Made by a program: the position numbers and the translations under genes. The notes below the pieces were generated by a model. That model searched no databases. It saw nothing but the letters and a program-made list of their open reading frames with translations, and was not told the DNA's origin. Positions 31,907 to 37,804 of a stretch of DNA of 37,804 nucleotides are shown piece after piece (positions within the stretch are counted from its first letter, which is position 1; each line of letters starts with the position of its first letter). Source of the DNA: a bacterium (GTDB taxonomy: Bacteria > Vulcanimicrobiota > Vulcanimicrobiia > Vulcanimicrobiales > Vulcanimicrobiaceae); contig JAJYFM010000015.1 of NCBI GenBank assembly GCA_021790895.1, positions 1 to 37,804 on the forward strand, given 5' to 3'.

Positions 31907-31937
31907 TTGACGGATCCACGCGCATGGGGTACCATGC
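31907..31937 (+). promoter_or_regulatory. Sigma-70-type promoter of the hom operon with operator-like palindrome
   Basis: TTGACG (31907-31912) and TACCAT (31930-31935) are separated by exactly 17 bases, the best promoter match in the window. Over the -10 lies the interrupted palindrome GCATGG-GGTA-CCATGC (31922-31937), placed where a repressor would block polymerase. The expected transcription start is near 31942, next to an ATG at 31943. Upstream DNA (31806-31906) shows no other clear feature. Confidence 0.65.
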
Positions 31938-31942
31938 ACGCC

Positions 31943-32023
31943 ATGATCTCGTTCGCATCGCGAATGTCCACTTGCTGTTCCGCCAAGCGCGCGACGGCAA
32001 GGTTGCCATTTGCGATGACGTAG
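31943..32023 (+). CDS. Putative leaderless leader peptide of the hom operon (26 codons)
   Basis: A 26-codon frame beginning with ATG within a base or two of the predicted transcription start and ending in TAG. It has Met8-Ser-Thr-Cys-Cys12 and ends Ala-Met-Thr, that is, codons for amino acids made by or feeding from the downstream pathway. Codons 17-19 contain GCGACGG (31991-31997), which can pair with the 5' arm of the terminator before hom. This suggests ribosome-controlled attenuation. No Shine-Dalgarno is present. It could instead be a chance frame inside a riboswitch; CATCGCGAA (31956-31964) and TTTGCGATG (32009-32017) can form a nine-pair closing stem. Confidence 0.4.
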   Translation: MISFASRMSTCCSAKRATARLPFAMT

Positions 32024-32051
32024 AGCGCTCGACGCTCAACATCGAACAAGG

Positions 32052-32083
32052 CGCCCCCGTCGCAGCAGCGACGGGGGCGTTTT
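32052..32083 (+). terminator. Intrinsic terminator in the hom leader (attenuator)
   Basis: CGCCCCCGTCGC (32052-32063) pairs perfectly over 12 bases with GCGACGGGGGCG (32068-32079) around AGCA, followed by four T. It lies about 110 bases into the predicted transcript and 44 bases before the hom start, so readthrough is needed for hom expression unless a second promoter exists. CCGTCGC (32057-32063) can instead pair with GCGACGG at 31991-31997, a candidate antiterminator. A smaller hairpin GAGCG-CTCGA-CGCTC lies at 32023-32037. Confidence 0.75.
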
Positions 32084-32126
32084 CATATCCTCAGTCGCTT
32101 TCCTCATCTCACCAGGAGGCAGACCC

Positions 32127-33236
32127 ATGCAAGCTTCAATCGGAATCGGAATACTCGGCTGCGGCGTCGTCGGCGGCGGCGTCGCCCAACGCGTGCTCGT
32201 CGGTGAGCCGCGCGTTCACGGCATCGCGCATACGCTCCACGCCATCGCCGTGCGCTCGCTGACAACCGCTCGCAGCGAGGGCATTCCACGCTCGTTACTG
32301 ATCGATTCGGCGAACGCGCTACTCGCCGACCGTCGCATCGATCTCGTCGTCGAAACGATGGGCGGCACGACGCTCGCCGCGGAGTTCGTCGAACGCGCCC
32401 TCGAACGCGGTTGCCATGTCGTCACCGCGAACAAAGCGCTGATCGGCTCGCAGGGGCCGCGCCTTCATGCTCTTGCGGCGCGACGCGGCGTCAGCCTGCG
32501 ATACGAAGCGGCCGTCGGCGGCGCACTCCCGATCCTCCGAACGATCGACGAGGCGCTCGCCGGTGACCCTATTGCGAGCTTCGTCGGCGTCCTCAACGGC
32601 ACGTGCAACGCCATCCTTGGAACGATGGAGCAGGGCGCGAGCTTCGACGAAGCGCTCGCCGATGCTCAACGCGCCGGCTTCGCCGAAGCCGATCCGAGCG
32701 ATGATATCGACGGTGTCGACACCGCGCATAAGCTCGCAATTCTCGTTCAGCGCGCTTTCGGCGCCGCCGCCATTACACCGCGCCTGCGTTACCGCGGTAT
32801 CCGCGGCATCGACGGCGACGCGTTGCGTCGCTATTGCAAGCGCGGCTATCGCATGAAACTTCTTGCCGTTGCGCGGCGCGACGACGCGGGCATCGCCGCC
32901 GAGGTCGCACCCGCGCTCGTTCCTCGCGAGCATCCGCTCGCCGCGCTCGAAGGCGCGCAGAACGGCATCCTCGTCCATTCGCGCGATGCAGGCGAGCTCT
33001 ATCTACGCGGCGTCGGAGCGGGACGGGCCGCTACCTCGAGCGCGATGCTCGGCGATATCGCCGACGTGTTGCGCAGTATCGTCGCCCGCACGCAGCGCAA
33101 CGACGGGCACGAGGGCTTCACCCCGGTTCTCGATATTCGTTCGATTTTTCCCGATACGCTCGCCATCTGGAACGATGGCTTCCTCACATCTCCGGCGACG
33201 CAGCTCGATGCTGCGCACTCATCGTCGGCTTATTAA
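32127..33236 (+). CDS. hom: Homoserine dehydrogenase, without ACT domain
   Basis: A 369-residue enzyme that reduces aspartate semialdehyde to homoserine, the branch point to threonine and methionine. The nucleotide-binding motif GILGCGVVGGGVA is at 8-20, TANKAL at 100-105, and the catalytic core shows VLNGTCNAIL (155-164) and FAEADPSDDIDGVDTAHKLA (185-204). The C-terminal ACT domain usual in the family, which gives threonine feedback, is missing. AGGAGG lies seven bases before the ATG at 32127. It heads hom-metY-metX, controlled by the leader just upstream. Confidence 0.95.
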   Translation: MQASIGIGILGCGVVGGGVAQRVLVGEPRVHGIAHTLHAIAVRSLTTARSEGIPRSLLIDSANALLADRRIDLVVETMGGTTLAAEFVERALERGCHVVTANKALIGSQGPRLHALAARRGVSLRYEAAVGGALPILRTIDEALAGDPIASFVGVLNGTCNAILGTMEQGASFDEALADAQRAGFAEADPSDDIDGVDTAHKLAILVQRAFGAAAITPRLRYRGIRGIDGDALRRYCKRGYRMKLLAVARRDDAGIAAEVAPALVPREHPLAALEGAQNGILVHSRDAGELYLRGVGAGRAATSSAMLGDIADVLRSIVARTQRNDGHEGFTPVLDIRSIFPDTLAIWNDGFLTSPATQLDAAHSSSAY

Positions 33237-33251
33237 AGAAAGGACCTACTC

Positions 33252-34547
33252 ATGTCCCTCACCACCACCGAACCCCGATCTCACGGGCTCAATACTCGCG
33301 CGCTCCACGCCGCTTTCGACGGCGACCCGACGACGAAATCGCGCGCCGTACCGATCTACCAAACCACCTCGTACCGCTTCGACGATACCGCGCATGCCGG
33401 GAGACTCTTCGGCCTCGAAGAGTTCGGCAATATCTACACCCGCATCAATAATCCCACCACCGACGTTCTGGAAAAACGTATCGCCGAACTCGAAGGCGGG
33501 GTCGGCGCACTCGCTCTCGCAAGCGGGCAATCCGCCGCGATTTACTCCATCCTCAATCTTGCTGCATCCGGCGACCATATCGTCAGCTCCGCTTCGCTCT
33601 ACGGCGGCACCTACAACGCGTTTGCGCATACGCTGCGTCGCTTCGGCATCACTGCCTCACTCGTCGACTTTTCCGATCTCTCCGCAATCGAAGCGGCGAT
33701 TCAACCGAATACGAAGGCAATCTATGCCGAGAGTATCGGCAACCCCCGTCTCGACGTGCTCGACATCGCCGCGGTCTCCGCGCTCGCGCATCGCTACGCG
33801 CTGCCGACGATCGTCGACAACACGCTGGCGACGCCCTACCTGCTTCGACCGATCGAACACGGCGCCGATATCGTCATTCACTCCGCGACAAAATTCATCG
33901 GTGGGCACGGCGTTGCCATCGGTGGCGTCATCGTCGACGGAGGGCGTTTCGATTGGGCCGCGAGCGCGCGCCACCCCGAGTTCAGCACCCCCGATCCGAC
34001 CTACAACAACATCGACTATGCGGCGGCATTCGGTGCGGCGGCCTATATCGTGAAGGCGCGCGTCCAGTTGTTGCGCGACGTCGGCGCCGCGCTCTCGCCC
34101 TTTAATGCGTGGCTTCTGTTGCAAGGGCTCGAAACGCTCGGCGTGCGCATCGAACGGCACGTCGCCAACGCCGAAAAGGTAGCCGACTTTCTTGCCGCGC
34201 ATCCACGCGTTGCCTCGGTGCGCTACCCCGGCCTCGCGAGCGATCCCGAACGCGCGCGGGCACGTCGCTACCTGCCGAAGGGTGCCGGTGCAATCGTCAC
34301 GTTCCAAGTACGCGGTGGTGAGGCGGAGGCGCGCGCGACGATCGATCGTCTGCAACTCTTCACCTTACTCGCCAACGTCGGCGACGCGAAGTCGCTCGCG
34401 ATCCATCCGGCGTCGACGACGCACCGACAACTGACGCCCGCGGAGCGTGCCGCGAGCGGCGTCGATGAAAGCACGATTCGGCTCTCGATCGGCATCGAAG
34501 ATATCGACGATCTCATCGCCGATCTCGAGAGCGCGCTGGAATCGTGA
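33252..34547 (+). CDS. metY: O-acetylhomoserine sulfhydrylase
   Basis: A 431-residue PLP enzyme of the Cys/Met metabolism family that makes homocysteine directly from O-acetylhomoserine and sulfide. The length and the motifs HGLNTRALHAAF, VPIYQTTSYRF, YTRINNPTTDVLEKRIAELEGG fit MetY rather than MetB. The PLP lysine is Lys214 in HSATKFIGGHG; VGDAKSLAIHPASTTH is also diagnostic. AAAGGA precedes the ATG at 33252. Its stop overlaps the metX start as GTGA, matching the pathway order. Confidence 0.94.
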   Translation: MSLTTTEPRSHGLNTRALHAAFDGDPTTKSRAVPIYQTTSYRFDDTAHAGRLFGLEEFGNIYTRINNPTTDVLEKRIAELEGGVGALALASGQSAAIYSILNLAASGDHIVSSASLYGGTYNAFAHTLRRFGITASLVDFSDLSAIEAAIQPNTKAIYAESIGNPRLDVLDIAAVSALAHRYALPTIVDNTLATPYLLRPIEHGADIVIHSATKFIGGHGVAIGGVIVDGGRFDWAASARHPEFSTPDPTYNNIDYAAAFGAAAYIVKARVQLLRDVGAALSPFNAWLLLQGLETLGVRIERHVANAEKVADFLAAHPRVASVRYPGLASDPERARARRYLPKGAGAIVTFQVRGGEAEARATIDRLQLFTLLANVGDAKSLAIHPASTTHRQLTPAERAASGVDESTIRLSIGIEDIDDLIADLESALES

Positions 34548-35497
34548 TCGAACGCACGATAGCGATCGGCGCCCTCGAACTTGACGGCGGGCAAATTTTG
34601 CCCGCCGTCGAGCAACGCGTGGCGATCGACGGCGACCCTTCGTGCGGACGCATTGTGCTCGCACTTCACGCGCTCACCGGCGATCATCGCGCCGCAGCGT
34701 GGTGGCCGGGCATCGTCGGCGAAGGCGCGCTCTTCGATCCGCGCGAGTACTGCATCGTCGGCATCAACATGCTCGGCTCGTGTTACGGTTCGACGCGCGT
34801 GCACGAGCGTATCACCATCGCCGATATCGTTCGCGCACAGCGACGCGCGCTCGAACTGATCGGCATCGATCGTGTCGAGATCGCCATCGGCGGCTCGATG
34901 GGCGGCATGCAGGCGCTTCAGTGGGCGCACGACGCGCCCGAACGTATCGGCCATGCAATCGCGATCGGTGCTCCCGATCGCACCGGCACGGTGGCGATTG
35001 CGCTCAATGCGATTCAGCGCGACGCGCTCGCGCTCGATCCCGTCGCGGGGCTCGGTTTAGCGCGCAAGATGGCAATGCTCTCGTACAAAAGCGAGGCTCT
35101 GCTCACGCGGCGCCACGGTCGCCGCCCCGACCGCAACGGTCGGCGATGTTTCGATATCGAGGGCTTTCTCGATCTCCAGGCGGCAAGGATCGTCGAACGC
35201 ATCGACGCCGCGACCTATGCAACGCTCACCCACGCGATGGACTCGTTCGATCTGCACGACGCATCCTGGCCCGAAAGAACGCCGCCGCTAACCTTCGTCG
35301 GCATCTCATCGGATACGCTCTTCCCCGCCCGAGATATCCGCGAGGCGGCCGAGCGTATCGCTTGCAGTGGGATCGATGCTCGCTATATCGAGTTCCGCAG
35401 CGAGCACGGCCACGATGCCTTCCTCGCTGAAGACGCGGCGCTCGCACAACTCCTCTCGCAAACGCCCGCTATTTTACGCGAGCGCGCATTTCGTTAA
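34544..35497 (+). CDS. metX: Homoserine O-acetyltransferase (MetX family)
   Basis: A 317-residue alpha/beta hydrolase-fold acyltransferase that activates homoserine for MetY. The nucleophile Ser118 is in GGSMGGMQALQWA, with Asp257 in GISSDTLFP and His290 in EHGHDAFL completing the triad. The usual LTG-SSHA and GTTGP regions are altered (ALTGDHRAAAWWPG and CYGSTRVHER), and the protein is shorter than the typical 350-380, so the acyl donor (acetyl- or succinyl-CoA) is not certain. GTG start at 34544 overlaps metY. Its TAA stop interlocks with the TAA of convergent purN in a shared TTAA. Confidence 0.88.
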   Translation: MIERTIAIGALELDGGQILPAVEQRVAIDGDPSCGRIVLALHALTGDHRAAAWWPGIVGEGALFDPREYCIVGINMLGSCYGSTRVHERITIADIVRAQRRALELIGIDRVEIAIGGSMGGMQALQWAHDAPERIGHAIAIGAPDRTGTVAIALNAIQRDALALDPVAGLGLARKMAMLSYKSEALLTRRHGRRPDRNGRRCFDIEGFLDLQAARIVERIDAATYATLTHAMDSFDLHDASWPERTPPLTFVGISSDTLFPARDIREAAERIACSGIDARYIEFRSEHGHDAFLAEDAALAQLLSQTPAILRERAFR

Positions 35498-36642
35498 ACG
35501 ACGCGGATGCGTTCGCGCATGAACGACCACAACCGTACCGCATCGACGGTGAGGCGATGCTCGATCGGGCGCAGCGCCGGGGCGAGATCGCTCTCGCCGA
35601 GTCCATTGCACGGCATTGGACGGCGTACGAGCACCTCGCCGCGATCGGTCTCGGCGCTCACGCGGTGCACGCTTGCACCGATCCACGCGCTCCCCGCAGC
35701 GAACGCATCGTGAATCGCATGTGCGCCGCGGAATGCCGGAATGATGCTCCCATCTGGAAGCGCGACGTCATCGGCGCGCGGATCGTGCGGAAGATAAGCG
35801 GGATGCAAATTGAGGAGTTCGGGAAAGCGCTCGACGAAGCGTCCGTCGAGGAGATGCATCCACCCGAGCAAGAGCACCCCTTCGGGTTCGAAGCGTTCGA
35901 CGATCTCCGCCAGGCGCGCATCGTAGTCGGCACGCGTTTCTTCCTTGCGGTTCCAGATCGCATGCTCGACGTGGCGCACGCCCGCATCGATCGCGCGCTG
36001 CGCAGCGAGCGCATTGCGACGATTCACGATGACGGCGGCGAGATCGACGGGGAGTTCGCTGCTCGCAATCGCATCGAGCAAAGCCTGTAGATTACTGCCG
36101 TTTCCCGAGGCCATCGCGACGACGCGCGCCCGCGGTTCCCACCAACGCATCGGATCGATCCGTTCGACGACGCGCGCACCGAGCGCGCCTTCGTAGAATC
36201 GTTCGAGCGGCAACTCGCCGACGGCGGGAATGAGCGCGCGATCGTATCCGAGTTCGCGCAGGCGCTGACAGCCGATCAACGCGAGGTCGGCACCGATACC
36301 GCTTCCACGCGCCTCGGCGCTGACGCCGATCGGCCCGAAGATGCCGGTTCCCGGTTGTGCCCCTGCATTGCGTAACCATGCATAACGCAGCCCTTGCGCA
36401 GCAAGCGAGAGAAACGCCCGCCGCTGACCGTCCAGCGTGACGACGAGGTTCTTCGCTCGAAACGCCTCGCCGCTCCAACCACCGCCGAACGCCAGATCGA
36501 TCCAAGCACAGAGTGCGTCGTCGCGCTCGCGCTCTTCGATGCGAAGACCCCGAGCAGCCAACCTTCCGCGCGCGGCGCCGACCGCCGCTTCATCGAACGT
36601 ATCGCTCCGGAGGTCAACGACGAGGTTGGCGAGTGCCCTCAA
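35494..36642 (-). CDS. purN: Fused GNAT acetyltransferase - phosphoribosylglycinamide formyltransferase
   Basis: A 382-residue protein from TTG at 36642, which overlaps the purM stop as TTGA. Residues about 20-162 form a GNAT domain, with acetyl-CoA loop GVSAEARGSGIGADLALIGC (106-125) and terminal RFYEGALGARVVE. Residues about 171-382 are a PurN domain: ASGNGSN (178-184), LLLGWMHLL, LLNLHPAYLP with catalytic Asn278 and His280, and GASVHRVSAETDRGEVL with Asp333. PurN transfers formyl from formyltetrahydrofolate to GAR. A 17-residue insertion lies between HPAYLP and the aspartate. No stop or ribosome binding site separates the two domains, so a real fusion is inferred. The acetyl acceptor is unknown. 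Confidence 0.85.
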   Translation of the reverse strand: MRALANLVVDLRSDTFDEAAVGAARGRLAARGLRIEERERDDALCAWIDLAFGGGWSGEAFRAKNLVVTLDGQRRAFLSLAAQGLRYAWLRNAGAQPGTGIFGPIGVSAEARGSGIGADLALIGCQRLRELGYDRALIPAVGELPLERFYEGALGARVVERIDPMRWWEPRARVVAMASGNGSNLQALLDAIASSELPVDLAAVIVNRRNALAAQRAIDAGVRHVEHAIWNRKEETRADYDARLAEIVERFEPEGVLLLGWMHLLDGRFVERFPELLNLHPAYLPHDPRADDVALPDGSIIPAFRGAHAIHDAFAAGSAWIGASVHRVSAETDRGEVLVRRPMPCNGLGESDLAPALRPIEHRLTVDAVRLWSFMRERIRVV

Positions 36643-37670
36643 TCGGAGCTGCGCGCGGGGTGGATCGTCACCTGCGCTTCTTCTCCCGTTCGCGCTTCGA
36701 CCCAACCGATCGTCTTCGCTCCGGGAACGGCGGCGACGGCACGCGCCGCATCGTCGATCGGAACGACCAGCGTGTATCCGATTCCCATGTTCAGCGTGCG
36801 GTAGCGCTCTTCGTGCGTGAGTCCACCGCGATCGACGAGAACCTGTTGAATCGCCGGCACCTGCCAACGCGATTGTTCGAGAACCGCCTTCACGCCTGGG
36901 CGCAACGTCCGCGGAAGATTCTCTAATAATCCACCTCCGGTAATATGCGCCATCACTTTTACCCTGGCAACTTTTTGAATCGCGCGCACTGCTGCGTAAT
37001 ACGACGGGTGCTCTGCGAGCAACGCATCGGCATACGTTGCGCCCTCGAATGGTTGCAACCATTCGCCTTGCGGAACGAGCGCGCGCGCGAGCGAATAACC
37101 GTTGGTGTGCAACCCGACGGCGGGAAGCCCGATGACGGCATCGCCCGGCTCGACATCTTGCGGATTCGGTACGGCAGAGCGATCGACGACACCGACGATC
37201 GTTCCCGCAAGATCGAAATGCCCCGGTGCGTAGAGCCCGGGCATCTCCGCAGTCTCTCCACCGAGCAGCGCACAACCGTGAGCACGGCAGGCATTCGCAC
37301 AACCGCTCACCACCGCTGCAGCGATCTCGGGATCGAGTTTTCCAACGGCAAAATAATCGAGAAAAAAGAGCGGCGAGGCGTTGACCACCAAAATATCGTT
37401 CACGCAATGATTGACGAGATCGCGCCCAACGCCGTCGTATCGTTGCAACTCCGCAGCGATAAGAATTTTCGTGCCGACACCGTCGGTCGAGGCGACCAAC
37501 GCGCGCGCCGTATCGCCGGGCATCGCGAAGAGTCCGCCAAAACCACCGATTGCATCGAGTTGGTCGGGGTGCTGCCAACGCCCGAGAACCTGGCGGTACT
37601 GCGCTACAGCGGCGTTTCCGGCTGCAATATCGACGCCGGCGAGCGCGTAGGCATCTTTGCTCTCACTCAT
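36639..37670 (-). CDS. purM: Phosphoribosylformylglycinamidine cyclo-ligase (AIR synthetase)
   Basis: A 343-residue ATP-dependent enzyme of purine synthesis that closes the imidazole ring. Blocks typical of the family are YALAGVDIAAGN at the N-terminus, LVASTDGVGTKILIA, NDILVVNASPLFFLDYFA, GGETAEMPGLYAPGHFDLAGT and AHITGGGLLENLPRTL. GAGG lies eight bases before the ATG at 37670, which overlaps the stop of the upstream frame as ATGA. It is followed by purN in the order expected for a pur operon. Confidence 0.96.
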   Translation of the reverse strand: MSESKDAYALAGVDIAAGNAAVAQYRQVLGRWQHPDQLDAIGGFGGLFAMPGDTARALVASTDGVGTKILIAAELQRYDGVGRDLVNHCVNDILVVNASPLFFLDYFAVGKLDPEIAAAVVSGCANACRAHGCALLGGETAEMPGLYAPGHFDLAGTIVGVVDRSAVPNPQDVEPGDAVIGLPAVGLHTNGYSLARALVPQGEWLQPFEGATYADALLAEHPSYYAAVRAIQKVARVKVMAHITGGGLLENLPRTLRPGVKAVLEQSRWQVPAIQQVLVDRGGLTHEERYRTLNMGIGYTLVVPIDDAARAVAAVPGAKTIGWVEARTGEEAQVTIHPARSSD

Positions 37671-37804
37671 CGAGGGTGCCTCGCAAGGGCATCGCGGCCC
37701 GACGACGGAAAGTTGGGTTCTATGGAAGGCGTTTTCACCTCGCCTTCTTCACCCACGGGAAAGGTTGACCATGCACGTTCTTCAATCATCTGATGCTCTC
37801 GGGT
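37667..37804 (-). CDS. C-terminal end of an upstream gene, cut by the window edge
   Basis: On the minus strand an open frame enters from the window edge and runs 45 codons to a TGA that overlaps the purM start (ATGA). It reads REHQMIEERAWSTFPVGEEG and ends SSGRDALARHPR. The four-base overlap, repeated throughout this genome, supports a real gene. By operon order it is probably purF (amidophosphoribosyltransferase), but the visible tail is not distinctive. An internal ATG at 37789 would alternatively make a 40-residue protein. Confidence 0.5.
   Translation of the reverse strand, partial: TREHQMIEERAWSTFPVGEEGEVKTPSIEPNFPSSGRDALARHPR

Noticed and set aside
36643-37578. An upstream extension of the GNAT-PurN frame to 694 residues.
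   Set aside because: This part is the shadow of purM, low-complexity Arg/Cys sequence. Only the part after TTG 36642 resembles protein families.

Overview
The window is about 38 kb of GC-rich bacterial chromosome with very high coding density. It has GTG and TTG starts, four-base gene overlaps (ATGA, GTGA, TTGA), CCA-encoding tRNAs, two lipoproteins with Ser/Thr-Pro linkers, and several genes without a visible Shine-Dalgarno. No phage, transposon, IS or CRISPR was seen. The mix suggests an uncultured or poorly sampled lineage; Eremiobacterota/WPS-2-like is my best guess, but nothing in the window proves it.

Positions 1-6340 hold tRNA genes (Cys partial, Gly, Val-GAC, Val-CAC, Asp, Phe), two multi-pass membrane proteins, a dienelactone hydrolase, two tandem solute-binding proteins without permeases, a GAF-GGDEF diguanylate cyclase and a hotdog thioesterase. 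Positions 6361-12390 hold a large lipid-anchored sedolisin-type peptidase, a small secreted protein, a beta-propeller-like protein, a secreted phospholipase-C-type phosphoesterase and a YdeI/OmpD-associated protein. Positions 12462-15407 are pstSCA, a phosphate importer lacking its ATPase gene here. Positions 15558-19508 are thrS (no TGS domain), a Pro-rich lipoprotein and an MFS transporter.

Positions 19515-28421 form a full arginine cluster. One strand carries argF-argR-argG-argH-argC-argJ-argD plus a propeller paralogue, almost all overlapping; argB is divergent. The 22-bp gap between argF and argB is occupied by two ARG-box-like operators. tsaD, thrC and thrB follow argB on the same strand.

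A 560-bp intergenic region (31566-32126) is the most information-rich non-coding stretch. It holds a terminator for a small reverse-strand ORF, a strong promoter with a palindrome over its -10, a possible leaderless 26-codon leader peptide, and a 12-bp intrinsic terminator with a competing pairing, 44 bp before hom. This looks like an attenuator or unrecognised riboswitch controlling hom-metY-metX. The window ends with the convergent purine genes purM and a purN whose formyltransferase domain is fused behind a GNAT acetyltransferase domain.

Taken together, the right half makes arginine, threonine, methionine precursors and purines; the left half is phosphate scavenging, extracellular hydrolysis and signalling. 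The most novel candidates are the hom leader, the GNAT-PurN fusion, the compressed argF/argB control region and the sedolisin's domain order.
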